This document shows positions 1-11,990 of a stretch of DNA of 64,000 bases, one piece after another. The notes below the pieces were generated by a model that was given only the letters and a program-made list of their open reading frames with translations, made no database searches and was not told the origin of the DNA. The first letter of the stretch is position 1. Each line of letters starts with the position of its first letter. The translations under genes and the position numbers were made by a program. Source of the stretch: Polietes domitor (Eukaryota > Arthropoda > Insecta > Diptera > Muscidae). The stretch spans positions 160,114,524-160,178,523 of the forward strand of contig OX377618.1 in assembly GCA_947397865.1 (NCBI GenBank), written 5' to 3'.

Positions 1-533
1 CTCTAGTCAAATGTTACCAACAATTTTAGATAAAAATATAAATTTTATGTATATGTAGAATAGGACTTATTGATAATGCAAAGTTTGTCTCTGTCTGTTT
101 TGAAATAGCAAAAACGTGCGTATTGTCCAAAATGGAAAACATATTAAAATTGTCCTTCAGTGTACACTAAGACGATATGTAAAAAAACGTTTCTCTAAAT
201 CTACTACTTACCGATATGGGAAACCGTTGAAATTTATATCAAGAGATTGCTAACTACAGCGACTATAGGGGATATCTAAAATTTGATCTTCTTCTTTGAT
301 CTCTAATTGATGTAAAAGTGGAAAGTTTAAAAAATATGTTTATGTAATATGTAATATGTGATGAAAATCGTTCCGTTTTAAATCGATACGATTTCACATT
401 TTTATTTTCAGCTTTGTGCTATATAAAAGGAATAAACTGGTTTATTATTTTATCCCTGTCATAAAATTAGATGACGACGATTAGATGACACATTGTAAAC
501 TTTCATTTCATACTATGATCGTAAAAATACAAG
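1..533. other. AT-rich noncoding stretch
   Basis: I see no gene, RNA or recognisable repeat here. Stop codons are frequent in all frames, and the sequence is typical AT-rich fly intergenic or intronic DNA. Confidence 0.5.
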
Positions 534-665
534 TAGAGTTTGCATCCCAGGATTTCCCACAGGAAAAATTCCGGGAATTTGCATATTTTCTATTTCCGTA
601 TCCCAGGAAATGTGCACGGAATTCCCGGGGAATTCAGCACATTCTTCGTACATTTTTACACTGGA
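534..665 (+). repeat. Terminal fragment of a hAT-like element rich in GGGAATTCCC (family G)
   Basis: The fragment begins TAGAGTTTGCATCCCAGG, resembling the end of the complete family G element at 6032 (TAGAGTTTGGGG). It carries repeated CCGGGAATT/GGGGAATTC motifs and aligns, in the same order, with 62015-62100. I could not find a matching opposite end nearby, so it is a solo or interrupted end. The short ORFs overlapping it are incidental. Confidence 0.5.
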
Positions 666-863
666 AATTTGATTTGAAGTGAATATAAAAAAATAGAGAG
701 TAACAAATAATTTTAGTAATATTTGGATACTATTCAATTTCAGATTTTTTGATATTTTTATAAATAAAATCGTATAAGCTCTTCTCCTGACATCAGTTAA
801 GAACGATATTTGAAGCCTTAATAACAATTATTATTGAATCTGTCAAATAAATTATTATCTAAC

Positions 864-1056
864 AAGAGCGCCTCTGCAGTCGAGTTGGTAGCGTGCTCGG
901 CTATCAGCGTGGAGGTTTTGGGTTCAATTCCCACCAGAGGCTCTGGTCTGTCGCTGCAATAACTAGCTACAATTGTCTTAGTCATTCCGGCTCAATCCCT
1001 GGACCCAAAATTAGAATATAAATTTACTTTGTGTTGTAAATCATAACAAATAAATA
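864..1056 (+). mobile_element. tRNA-derived SINE
   Basis: A tRNA-like head of about 80 bp has an A-box-like stretch (GTCGAGTTGGTAGCG) and a B box (GGGTTCAATTCCC), the internal RNA polymerase III promoter arrangement. It is followed by a tRNA-unrelated body and a short AAATAAATAAA tail. The copy is flanked by near-identical 15-bp direct repeats (849-863 and 1057-1071, AAATTATTAT-TAAC with one mismatch), as expected for LINE-mediated retroposition. A second copy with the same head and body lies on the other strand at 55362-55557. SINEs encode no protein and depend on a LINE reverse transcriptase in trans. Confidence 0.85.
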
Positions 1057-1234
1057 AATTATTATATAACGCGCGTACTTTCTCCAATAAAATTCGAATT
1101 TGACTATCTGATAAGCCTAAAAAGCATTGTACGTTTTCAAAAGATTTTATATTTTTAAAAATTTAGTAACTTCAAATATATGAATACGGCTTCGAGCTTA
1201 ATTTTCAATAAAAATCCATTAGTATTCTCGTTTA

Positions 1235-1743
1235 CAAGGGAATGTACGCACCTAACTTAATGTTCCATGTCCTCTTTTGTGCATAAAAGTACGATTTTGA
1301 AAAATCGTATTATGTTGTGCGTCAACAATGTCACAGGAATGTACATTTCATATTTTATGATTTTAACTGCAGTCATTAGGTTGGTAGCAATTTTATCCCT
1401 TTTTGCCGATTTTGTTCCTAACAACAAATATTGATCGATCTCCTTGTTGGTATCGTTGCATTGGTACCATTTTATCCCTCTTTTCCAGTTCCATTTGGCG
1501 ATTTAAAATATTTGACTTAAAAATCTAGGCAGAAATCTTCAAGAAAATGTGCTTACAGTCGAAACATTAGCTATTAGTGGAATTTATTTAATGTTCTTTA
1601 AGGGGAGAAAATTTCCCTCCAGACCGACTTTCCATATACAACTTGCGTCTAAATACTAATGTGATTTATATGGTATATTTCAAGATGTTAAAAACGGAAT
1701 GACTAACCGGGAGTATACCCCATTATATGGTGGAGGGTATAGA
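1235..1743 (+). repeat. DINE-like repeat fragment (family B, 3' portion)
   Basis: It contains degenerate copies of the ~136-bp module seen at 13568-15177 (TTTTATCCCTTTTTGCC, AACTGCAGTCATTAGG). It ends in the same terminus, AAACGGAATGACTAA followed by GGTGGAGGGTATA. The 5' half of the element is absent. Confidence 0.6.
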
Positions 1744-3249
1744 AAAATGGAATTGCTCAATCCTTTAGGTTATATGAAGTATTATTTAATTTATTATTTT
1801 TATTCCAAAACGTTGAAATACAAATTGCGATATTGAATATTATCATGAGTAAAATTTTTATTTCAAACGAAATGTGGACTAGATTTGGTATAATAGCATC
1901 CGCGACTGATATTTGAATCAAAGTTAGTTTCTTGTGCCTTCGACTTTGAAGATCATCGTAGTATCCTAACTTAATTTCGATGAAGAGCTCATCAGCCGTT
2001 TTCCTTGTGGGCACAGCTATATATAGGCAACCTTACACATTGATGTGTGTTTGTGTGCGAGGAAGTTACTGTTCAGTTTTGAGCACGTAACGTTAATTTG
2101 TCAACACGTACATGTCTATACAATTTCTTGCCATATAGGAAATATATGCTTATACATATATCACGACACGCACATACACTCAAGCAAACAAAGCAACACA
2201 CACACACATTCTCACAGACATATGTTCCTTGGTCGCTACGGTGCGTTGCGTTTGTGTGCGTGTGCCTGTACGCTGGTGTTTTCTTTAAGTATCCGCCGTT
2301 AGTTTTGTTAAAGTATGTGTTTAGGGAAGGAAATAACGCTTACATGCCTTTCCAACTCCAGCGCCACGTATCGTATGTGCCAGTATTTATGGGCGTATGT
2401 ATGTATGGTCGTGTGTGAGTGTTCATCGTTGGTTGATGATGTTGTGCTGTAGCCTTCGCTGCCGCTTGTTTGCCCGGTTGTTTGGCGTAAAAGTTATGTG
2501 AGCAGTTTCATTTTCACCATGGCAATCAAACACTTCCGCCCGTAATGGTTAACCTTTCGTGGAGCCAATGATGATGCTTACGCACACAGCAGCAGCAGCA
2601 GCAACAACAACGACATCAACAGAACCTGTTGGCATGAGTTTTTGATTGAAAGTCGAGGTTAATATCTCTGTTATTTGAAGGAGACGACGAAGAAAGATTG
2701 TGCGGAATAACAAATGAGTGAAACTTATGCCTGAAACCACTTTAAATGTTAAAAGAAATAAATATCTCAAAGGGGACGCAGTGCGGCGCTGTTTGTGGTA
2801 TGTGTAACTTAAGCAAGTTTTAAGTTGCCAACTTTTTAATCAAAGAAAGTCAAAGTTAATGAGAAATGTTTAAAAAGGATGTTTATAGACGAACCAACGG
2901 CCACATTGTAGCGCTCAATTTTTCGGCAAATATTTGAAACATTTGCCGCACTAGATACTTGATTTTTGCACGAGTGAACAGTGGAGACTAGTAATCACGA
3001 AGCTTTGGGCAGAGGCTGTTAGAGTAAACGACTGGATATTCAAATATCCAAAATAAACGGTATTTAAATTGGATGGGTATTTATTTTCAGATCGGTGGTA
3101 TAAAAATGTAGAACCTTTAATTTAAAAAACTGTAAACGCTACATTATTTTAATTATATTTGAATATTATTATATTTGAATATATAAAGTAGATTTTTTCA
3201 AAATGCTTTCTGAATGATTGGAATGGTCCTATTTCTTTTTCTTTTCCAT
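1744..3249. other. Noncoding stretch with CA-rich and CAG/CAA simple repeats
   Basis: No gene is recognisable. The region is less AT-rich than its surroundings, with GT/CA-rich sequence at about 2040-2240, including a short (CA)n near 2198, and a CAG/CAA microsatellite at about 2586-2612. The ORFs of 85-106 codons at 2045-2418 run through the CA-rich sequence and have repetitive Cys/His/Thr composition, so I do not treat them as genes. It may be conserved intronic or regulatory DNA, but nothing in the sequence proves this. Confidence 0.4.
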
Positions 3250-3662
3250 CTTAGACATGAAGAGCATGTGAAGGCTCCGTACTTGTTGTCCTTATTGTGC
3301 CGCTTATACTAATGCAGGCCGTTCTTTGCTCAACGGATTCATGTAGCACGACTTCTAAATGGTTTCCCACCAAACCAAGACTCCGTAGAGCAGAATCGGA
3401 CGAACCACCGCTGTGTATATGCATTGAACGATTTTGAGCGAAAGTTCCCGGCGGGTTCCGATTGCCATTCAGCAGGTATACAGGGCGGTGGTAGCTTTCT
3501 TCACTCGCTCCATTACATTTTCTTACAAGTAGAGCTATCAAGTATAACGACCAGATACTTCGAATTGTCCGAAATAACCAGCTCTGAGCCGTTTATTGTA
3601 GCAAGGTTTTTTGTGGCTCCTCGTAAAGAGAACCAACTCAGTTTTGACCAATATTACTAGCT
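3250..3662 (-). pseudogene. Non-LTR retrotransposon (LINE) C-terminal fragment, LOA-like
   Basis: Reading the minus strand from 3662 downwards gives, in shifting frames, the region after the reverse-transcriptase active site of a fly LINE. It includes a segment like KTELVLFTR, then ENVMERVKKATTALYTC near the middle, and TAVVRPILLYGVLVWWET just after it (about 3360-3410). These match the conserved tail of LOA/jockey-group elements as I know them. Stop codons and frame changes occur within 400 bp, and the endonuclease and catalytic domains are missing. It is a dead 5'- and 3'-truncated copy with no neighbour of related function. Confidence 0.7.
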
Positions 3663-4091
3663 TGTTAGAGGATTCTGTAGAAAATGGCTAAGTGTAGGAA
3701 TCTTCCCACGTACGATTATTGCAACGTCTTCTGTAAGTACAGCTCGAAAATATGCTCGAATTTACACGAATTTTGGCATAATCATTTTCTGTACCAATTT
3801 ATTTCGATGAATATCGTTGAAGAATTGGATATAGCCCTCATATAACATAATGGGTTTCCTTGAAGGTTCCATTTCCCCTGACGATTAAACGAATAGAAAT
3901 TGATCAGATTTGGTATATATTATCAATTGTATCCATTTGGTTTTTGTTAAAATTTATTTTCCAAATCAAGTTTTAGTTCGCCAAACACCTTTAACATTAA
4001 TATCCATTTTTGAGCTAGAGAATAAGTAAATGTGTCAAAAAAGATATAGATAAGTATCGCTATTTGTTCAGCAAATCACTGAGTGCTCCGC
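3663..4091. other. AT-rich noncoding stretch
   Basis: I see nothing recognisable here beyond AT-rich sequence between the LINE tail and the fold-back element. Confidence 0.4.
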
Positions 4092-5053
4092 CGCACAGTG
4101 TTTCTGAATCAAAATCCATCGGCCAAACTTCAATAACTTTTGTTCTAGTAAACATTTTTGAGTTCTGTATCCTCATGCTAAATTTTGTAACACTCGGAGT
4201 TCATTTTCCGGAAATATGCAAAAAAACCAAAATAATAATGCTAAATCAAGTGTTATAAGGGGTTTTTGGACATAGTCGGCAAATGAACTTCGATTGTTAT
4301 AAAATTTAGCACGAGCATAAAGGAAATTTACTCATCTTTTTATCTGCGTACATACTTTTCAGAAATTAATGGGAGAAAAAATGATGTAATTTCGTTTCGG
4401 AACTAAAAAATCTGACTTTTGCACTAAATGTATCCTATCTTCCAAAGGAGCAATTTCGTGCAGGCAAAAGTTACCCTACAAAACGGGGAACCCATCAACC
4501 TTTCCAAATATGTATGTATTTCGTTAAAGACTTTGTGTTGTTCCAAAATCAGACATTTGTTCAAAAAGGATATTTTTTACAATATTCATTACATCTAAAC
4601 TATATTTGGCACAAGCAAAGCGTCATAATAAAGCTAAGAAACCACAATTTGTAATAAAAAAATTTGAGTGGAAAATCTCTTAAAATGCATGAGTAACAGT
4701 TCGACAAGTTAAAAAAAAAAAGAAATTACGTATTTTAAATTTTCAAAATCTGAAAAACGTGAAAATTTGTAATACAAAAAATTAATTTTTTCTTCGCATT
4801 ATGAACAAATACGTAAAAATATGTTATAAAAACAAAAGAAATAAAATATTTAATTTCCTTTAGAATGGAAAACTACGAAAAGTAGCCAACTTTGGGCCGA
4901 TTTCTAAAATATATCCGATTTCCCGATTTTTAATATTAATATCTCAAATTGGGTCCTTGTCTTATTTTGGTTTTTTACAGAACTCAAAAATGTCCACTAG
5001 AAAAAGAGTTATTGAATTTTGGCCGCTGGATTTTGATTCTGAACCACTGTGCG
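4092..5053. mobile_element. Fold-back or MITE-like element with ~78-bp inverted ends
   Basis: Positions 4092-4169 and 4976-5053 are inverted copies of each other with about 85-90% identity by eye. Shared blocks include CGCACAGTG, GAATCAAAATCCA, CGGCCAAA, TTCAATAACT and ACATTTTTGAGTTCTGTA. The ~800-bp interior is AT-rich and has no convincing transposase ORF. Weak similarity of the arms continues inward (AAAAAACCAAAATAA). I could not define a target duplication, so superfamily and exact ends are open. Confidence 0.65.
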
Positions 5054-5147
5054 CCAAACTCTTTTGTTTTTCATGCTATCATGATTTCCATATGTAGATA
5101 GAAGGACGAATTATAGCTCGCATGTACACTGATACAGACGCATAAAC

Positions 5148-5720
5148 ATTCATTTGGAGGAGATTAAAATAATTTTGAATTCATTAGAGAACCAATCTGA
5201 CTTAATTATATCAGAATTATTTCATTCATTAAATACAAGTATATATTTTAATCTGCAGACTGTTTTTTTATCTTTGTGTATTCGATTTTTGGAAAAGGGA
5301 AAAGGTATTTTTCTTGATAATTTTGGAAAAAGCATTTCCATTCAAAAGTTCGTTGATGCAATGATAATCGTTCTTTGTAATTTTTTACGCAGAAAAGATA
5401 AACGATGGAAACGTGCTACAACGCAACAATGTGAAAATTGTTGCAACTCTTACTCAGGTTCGAGAGCATTTGTTTTTGTACAGAGAACAAAGTATTTTAA
5501 AAAGAAGAGTGAGACATTTATTTGGTTCGGTTGCTAGCAGAACAGACAATCGTTTAAAGGGACACTACTCCCACTTATCAAGCTACTCCCTGAGTAAGAG
5601 TTACAAAAAAAACTATGAGAAGAAATCAGAATCAAGAGACAAGTCCCAAGCTTTTATAGGCAAATCTTGTCGATATCTCGGTGTACAAATTAATGCAAAT
5701 GTTATTTGTCGTTTTTAATA
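5148..5720 (+). other. Repeated sequence with a 127-codon ORF, unrecognised
   Basis: An open frame at 5154-5537 (127 codons) and an overlapping one at 5413-5718 (101 codons) were considered. I recognise neither product. The first ~125 bp (CATTCATTTGGAGGAGATTA onwards) recur at 31073-31200, where the same frame is broken by stops. The stretch is therefore part of a dispersed repeat rather than a single-copy host gene. The predicted peptide is hydrophobic and Leu/Ile-rich at the start and Lys-rich later. It could be a fragment of a transposon protein, but I see no catalytic motif. Confidence 0.35.
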
Positions 5721-6031
5721 TAGTATTCTTTGCAATGGATCAAAACTATTCTTTTCAATATATAGCATTTTACAATTATTTTTCGAAAACTAACGTACGT
5801 ATAGCTTGCTTTATTTGTTATAATTTTTTTTTACATAAGAAATGACACCATTTTGCGGTTTGAAAATTACAATAACATTATATAAAATATTGTGAGGGGG
5901 TTTTGTGTGTAATAGTGTCGAGATAGCCATGATGCTGAGATCTCTTAGATATAATGTTTAAATAATACGTTTGATATTTGAAGAGATTAACACATATTTT
6001 CCGAAATTCGAATCTATTTTTATACCCTACA

Positions 6032-7474
6032 TAGAGTTTGGGGTCCGGGAATTCCCGAATCGTTTTTCCCAGGAATTCCCGGAAAAATTTCAATTTCCCG
6101 GGTATACGGGAAATATTAAAAAAATAATTTATTTATTATGTTGATCAATAATTTAATGTTACTATATAAATTGGAATTTTTAGATGTATTTCAAATTCAT
6201 ATATGTATTTACATTACTGACAATAATAAGTATTTGTTGAGTATTTGTTTATATTTATTACTACAAACAAAACTTTTCAAATTCGCTAAATAGCCATTTT
6301 ATGCGAAATTCAGCTAGGGTAATAAAAACTTTCTGTGAGGCTATTTGCAGGATCTTCATTGTGAAATAAAAATATCATGCCGACAATACTATGGCTTACA
6401 TAATGTAAATTTTCTTGTATTCCTAGAAGAATCGAGGTGAATATCTTCTTCAAGAACAATTTACTTTACATATGTAGCCAGAAAGAAATGGTCTAAAAAT
6501 AGGAATACAATAAAAATTGTTCGCCTGGAAACTTTTAAGAGAAATCTAATAGGAATTTAAATATATGCTACGATGTACTTAAATGGCCCTTTGTAAGAAT
6601 TAATGACTGGACTATTTCAATATTTTTATTTTTTATGAATTTAATAAATTAATATTAATTTTTTTATGTTTCTATTGTTTTTACAGTTTAGAATATTCCC
6701 CCCTGTTTCTATAAAATATTTTTGTCTCCAGACAAAGGAATATTCTAATTTAAATGCATCATAACATTCTCCGTCATTAGTCTACAACTTTTCAAGTTTA
6801 TAATGAGATAATGTAATTTATAATCGGAATATGTAAGTTCACGATGAGATGTAAATTCATAACAGGAAATGTAAATTCATTATAGGAGCATGATAATTCA
6901 TAATCAGCACTGTAAATTCGTAATGTGAAATGTAAATTCATATTGAGAAATATAAATTCATAATAAGAACATACAAATTGATAAAGAGATATATAAATAC
7001 AAAATGAGAAAATCCAAATTGATAATGAGAAAATATAAATTCTTATTCAGGAATATATATTCATAAAATATAAATTCATAATCAGGAATTGGTATGTTCC
7101 TATTATGAATTAATTGTTCTCAATTAATTACGATTTATATATCTCATTATGAATTAACATGTTCCTATTATAAATTTACATTACCCATTATGAATTTATA
7201 TGCCCCTAATATGAATTTACATTTCTCAATATAAATTTGTATGTTCCGAATATAATCTTGAAAAGGTGTAGAGTAAAATATTTGTAAAATGAAAAATTAT
7301 TATTAAAATATTTTGACAATAACATTCGTGTTTAATTTGTAATATGACAGTATTGAAAAAAACACACCAGCTATAAAATGTTGATATTTTAAACCATATT
7401 GAACATACCTATAAATAAATTACTTCCCGGGAATGAAATTTTTCATTCAAAAGTCCGGGAAATCCCAAACACTA
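6032..7474. mobile_element. Non-autonomous hAT-like element (family G) with perfect 8-bp target duplication
   Basis: The left end reads TAGAGTTTGGGGTCCGGG and the right end, read inward on the minus strand, TAGTGTTTGGGATTTCCCGG. The element is flanked on both sides by ACCCTACA (6024-6031 and 7475-7482), a perfect 8-bp duplication as made by hAT transposases. The sub-terminal DNA is rich in GGGAATTCCC/CCCGGG palindromes. The interior contains an inverted array of ~21-bp repeats and no transposase ORF. The duplicated target belongs to the terminal repeat of a DINE-like element (7475-8600 and the bases just before 6032), so this is a nested insertion. Confidence 0.8.
6779..7273. repeat. Inverted array of degenerate ~21-bp AT-rich repeats
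   Basis: From 6779 to about 7090 the motif TGTAAATTCATAATGAGAA recurs with variation many times. From about 7095 to 7265 the same motif runs in the opposite orientation (TCTCATTATGAATTTACA). The outer edges are themselves inverted copies: CTACAACTTTTCAAG at the left and CTTGAAAAGGTGTAG at the right. The whole lies in the interior of the hAT-like element at 6032-7474 and could fold into a long imperfect hairpin. Confidence 0.75.
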
Positions 7475-8600
7475 ACCCTACACCACTCCGTGGACTAGGG
7501 TATTATAAATTAGTTTCGCTACAGGTCGCAATTGTGGTCCGATTGTCATGCAATTTGGCAGAGGTTACTTTTTTTGGCCAAGGACGATTGGTATTGAATT
7601 TGGCGAAAATCGGTTGAGATTTAAATATAGCCTCCATACAAATATCCCTATAATTTGCACTATTACTGCTCTAGAATACACATTTTACATGGGAACAAGA
7701 AACAGCTCACGGGAAAGTGGACCACATGGGTCTATGTGTTGATATAGCCCCCACACAAATGTACCTGTGATTTACAATATTATTTCTCTAAAATTCACAT
7801 TTTACATGGGATCTTGATCAAGTTTTCCGCACAATGTTATATTTATACTAGAAACACGTATTTTGAAAGTCAGCTAGATAGGTCAATGTTTTGGTATAGC
7901 CCCCATACAAATGGTCCCCCAGTTTACACTATTATCGCACTAGAACCCACATCTTATATTGCATCTTGATATAAATTTGATATCATGTCATATTTCAACT
8001 AAGAATGCCTACTTTAAAAGTGGAACCACTTTTTAATGTAGCGCCCTTACAAATGGCTTCATTTTAATTTTTACCAGTCAAGGACGCAAATTTTACATCG
8101 GATTTTTTCAAATTTTGCAGATTATATTATATTTCAACTAAGAATACATACTATGAAAATCAAATATATGTGTCCATACTTGGGATAACCCAAATGGGGG
8201 CCCATTCTACTCTATTACAGCTCTAGAAACTACGTCTTACATCGGATCATGATATATTTCAACTAGGAATACCTACCGTGAATGAGAAATATATAGGCCC
8301 ATGTTTTGGACCAGGTCCCAAGTGTTCTTATATTCCCCTTTCAAATGTCGGTCCGATTCATCCTATTACTACTGTATAATTTGTATTTGTCTGCCGTGAA
8401 ATTGGAACAATTTTTTACCATATTCTTTAAATATGACTAAAGATGAATTACTTACTATAAATTGTATAATTTATTTAAACTACATAAAATTGCTCCCATG
8501 AAACACCTGAGTTTAGTAATAAAAGCGAGGTATATACGCAGGGAGTGGTGTAGGTTATTATATAGTCGGCCCCGTCCGACTTTAGCCTTTCCTTACTTGT
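7475..8600 (-). mobile_element. DINE-like repeat (family A), 3' end split off by the family G insertion
   Basis: The 5' terminus, read on the minus strand from 8600, is ACAAGTAAGGAAAGGCTAAA followed by a palindromic GTCGGACGGGGCCGAC. A sub-terminal GTGGTGTAGG near 8540 is matched in inverted orientation by CCTACACCAC at the other end. The body consists of diverged ~145-bp repeats recognisable by ATAGCCCCCATACAAATG. No coding capacity is seen. Sub-terminal inverted repeats plus internal tandem repeats resemble Helentron-derived DINE/HINE elements of flies; this class assignment is by structure only. The remaining end bases (about 6016-6031) lie beyond the nested hAT-like insertion. Confidence 0.7.
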
Positions 8601-10189
8601 TATTAATATATCTATTTGTATTGTAATATATCTTATTGTGTGTATACAAATAAACAAAACTTTTATTAAAATATACATATAAAATGAGAAATTAAGTGAC
8701 AATTTATTCTCGCTTTGGGACCAGTTCTGTGATATATCCATATCTACCTATACCAGGTTAGGTTATAGTAATTGCCACCAATTTCCCCGTAACATTCGCA
8801 GATTTCCAAAGCTTTCTTAAATAATATTGATATCGTTGTATTGGATTAATTTCTTCTGTTAAAGTCCGCAGATGAACTCAAAATCGGTCAAGAGATTTTG
8901 AAAAACTGGGTGTTCATATTGCAACGAAAATTAATTTGTTGACTTCTCATATGTATTACTTCGAGCATCAGTTGGCAACAGAGTCCGATGAACAATCGTC
9001 AATCTGTCCGGAAAACTTCAAAGAATTTCAGAAATCTCGTTCTCAAATCGATTTAGACTTCAGAACAGCCCTTCAATTTCGCCATATTTCAGCCTTAAAT
9101 GGCTTATGCTGTGCCTGATGGTACACATCAGACATTTTATTTAATCGATTTCTGGTATACTCGGACATATACACATAAACAATGGCTCTTCGGAACACAT
9201 TTCACATATCAGAAAGCACTTCAGTACACATACAATTCAAATGTTTTATTTACATACTCTCTTCTATAATCTAAACCATATTGTCAAGTGTCACTGGCAA
9301 GAGACTACTCTGGAACATATGTATGTCAAAGAATACAGACACTGACACAGACATTCAGTCTCAAATCTAGTTTCCCATGTTTTTTCCCCCAACAAGAGAC
9401 GGCATCAAAAAATCATGGGACACATATGGTTCGGTACTCCCACCACACACCACACTGATAAGGTGATGGACTGGTTGGGGGAGTAGGGGGTTACATACTA
9501 TTTGATGTCTGTAGTTCCAGCGTTGACTTATGGTCCTACAGATCTCTGTTAGCTTATCCGCAATCTCAGATTTGACAAATTTGCATGTGGTTTATATTAT
9601 GGCCTAAACAAATGACTACGCTTTCAGTTGTGTGTGTGTCTGTTTTTTGCTCTTCTTTTCGGCTGCTGATGTTATTGGCTCTATTCGGTACAAGCTACAA
9701 CAGAAAGGTCACAAACTCAAAATGGAAAATACAGGACCGTATGGCAAAGTGTCCCCCAAAATAATAAAGTAGTTTTTAGTTATTGTTGTTGGAAAAACAG
9801 AGCCACAGCCAGAACAGTAGCAACTTAACATGCCATAGTTTTTAATAAATAATGTAAATTCGGTAGGTTTTTGTTTCTCGGCTGTTCAGTCGAAACATAA
9901 ACATTTATGGTCCCCTAAAAATGGCCCAGTCACACACAGACACACACCAAAGAGAAAGACAAAATAGACGGATGATATGTGTCCGGATGATGGGTTTACC
10001 CAAAGGCAATTTGCAACAAGCCATTGTAATATGTTTCAAACGAAAAAGGACTCATATGTTCATGTGTTAGAAATATACACTTACATACATACATATGTGT
10101 TGTGTGGTACAGTCCCTGCAAGCCACAAACGGACAGTAATGTAATAATAATTTCTGTTTAATAGAATGGAAAAGGAAAACGTGAATTCT
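8601..10189. other. Noncoding stretch, no element recognised
   Basis: I see no gene or named repeat. The part from about 9120 to 10150 is less AT-rich, with several CACA-type runs and single-copy character. It may be host intergenic or intronic DNA. The only ORF of note (8936-9118, 60 codons) has no recognisable feature. Confidence 0.4.
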
Positions 10190-10310
10190 GTATGACTAAC
10201 GGGTCCCTCTCTTATTGGGCCAAAACCGGGATTTATGAATTCAAAAAGCGGGATTTGGTGGGATTTGGCGGGATTTTGTGAAAAAAGCCGGATCGTGAAA
10301 ATCTAACCAA
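10190..10310 (+). repeat. End of a dispersed repeat rich in GGGATTTGG
   Basis: The end begins ATGACTAACGGGTCCCTCTC and continues with GGCCAAAA and several copies of GGGATTTGGCGGGA. An inverted counterpart lies at about 16900-16992 (GGCCAAATAGAGATGG, then GTTAGTCAT). They may be the two ends of one expanded element or two separate copies; flanking duplications are not evident. Confidence 0.5.
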
Positions 10311-10659
10311 AATAGTAACATAAAAAACTAAGCTATACGTATTATAAATTAATTTAGAATATGACTTTGTGGTGAAATTTAAATTTATTATTTAGGTTTT
10401 TGTTATCCCAGCTTAGTTATTCAGTCTTAAAGCAGCTATAATGTTGTTTAACGAGCTCACTATTGGCTACAATTTCATGAGTTACTGGCACATACGAACT
10501 CTATTTTCGAAACTTACAATGACCTTTTTTCATAAATATGTCTGAATTTCGGTGATGCGGCGTTGTTCCGCATCAATATTGGAGAAATTGTAAAACCAAC
10601 CATTATTTTCGATGGATTTTGAAGAAAATTGGTATTACAAGACATTATTGAAAGCCGAT

Positions 10660-10900
10660 TTTTTAAAATATTGCATACTTTTGCAACGCTGTACCTTTGA
10701 GATTTTCGTATTTGGAAAAATCAGCCATAACTTTTGATATTTACTAAAAAATAATGAAAGTTTTTTTGGAAAAATCTAATTTTTATTTTTTAATTTCCAT
10801 CTGAAAATAACTACTTCTACACTTTATAAATTGCAGAGTGGGATCTTATGCAGTTTCTGAGATATGAGCCAAAATTTAGAAGTACTCATTTATTTTTAGA
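10660..10900 (+). repeat. Dispersed AT-rich repeat (family D)
   Basis: The sequence TTGCATACTTTTGCAACG, then GCCATAACTTTTG, and finally GCAGAGTGGGAT with GTTTCTGAGATATGAGCC recurs with divergence at 32880-33215. Its terminal part also recurs near 32205-32265. No coding potential is seen. Confidence 0.5.
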
Positions 10901-11136
10901 TTTTTTAATATTTTTATCGACATTAACGGTCACTAATTGATCACTTTTTTGCATAGTCTAATTATGCCTGCAGCAAAAAAAAAAATCAAGTCAAGTGGAT
11001 TTCCAAGTCACTTGTGCGACAATTTTGACCCTTTACGAAGCTAATAATATGAAAATGAACTATAGCGTTGACTAAGATTTGTCTCAAAAAATCACTACTA
11101 TTTTTAAAAAATTATTCCTTAATGAAAAACCCGTTA

Positions 11137-11990
11137 TCTATATATATAAAATAGTTGCGTTACTGACTGACTTATCATTGACCAACGCCCAGACCAAACG
11201 GATGGAGCCAGGGTCATGAAATATTCAGGGTAGTTCCCAAATATGACGTAGAGGCCAACTAAGAAAGGGTTTTACGAAATTCGTACTTTTAGGGGATAAA
11301 ATCGGACAAAAAGGGATAAACGAAGGTTCGTCCTGACTAAACGGCAGTAGCTAGAAACATGAAATTCGGTGTGTTCCGTGCACTTACCATGCAGACAAGC
11401 TACAATGATTTTTCGAATTTTGTATTTTTAAGGGAGGAAAGAGACAAAATGGAATAAAAATGGTACAAATTTAAGTAATATTCGGTATTTACATTTCTCT
11501 TACAACTTAGATGCAACCTAAATGGATTTTTCGAAATTTGTAATTTTAAGGGGTGCGCGGTACAAAAGGGATAGAAATAGTACCAACTACAGTATTAGAG
11601 CTAGAATCGTGAAATTTGGTATGTAAATTCCTTTCAACACATACAAGCGCAATATAAATTCATTTCTGTACTTTTAAGGCGTGAGAGACACAAAAAGGGA
11701 TAAAATAAAGTTTATTGCTCGAATTGTAGCTATATTTGTGAAATTTGGTGTGTAAATTCCTCCTCGAAATTTTTACTTTTAAGGAGCGAGCGGGACAAAA
11801 AGGCATAAAAATGGTACCAATTAGAGTATTACAGCCAGAATCGTGCAATTTTGTATGTAAATTCCTTTCACCACGTAAAAGCGCAATATACTTTTAAGGG
11901 GTGAGCGGCACAAAAAGAGGTAAAAATGGTAGCAACTAAAGTATAGAAGCTAGAATTGTGAAATTTGATATGAAAATTCCTTTGACTATG
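11137..11990 (+). mobile_element. Helitron-like repeat with ~120-136-bp tandem module (family C)
   Basis: The element starts TCTATATATATAAAATAG directly after an A, resembling Helitron 5' ends, and continues GTTGCGTTACTGACTGAC. The body is at least five diverged copies of a module with the blocks GGGACAAAAAGG, GGTACCAA and AGCTAGAATCGTGAAATTTG. The 3' end is not clear here. A fragment with a Helitron-type CTAG end is at 42340-42861, and an opposite-strand copy with the same 5' end is at 50275-50820. No Rep/helicase ORF is present, so it would be non-autonomous. Confidence 0.6.

Noticed and set aside
866..945. Functional tRNA gene
   Set aside because: It has A- and B-box-like sequences but the fold is degenerate, the body and tail continue as in a SINE, and there are flanking target duplications.
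2018..2027. TATATATAGG as a TATA box for ORFs at 2045-2418
   Set aside because: The ORFs run through CA-rich low-complexity sequence and have no recognisable product.
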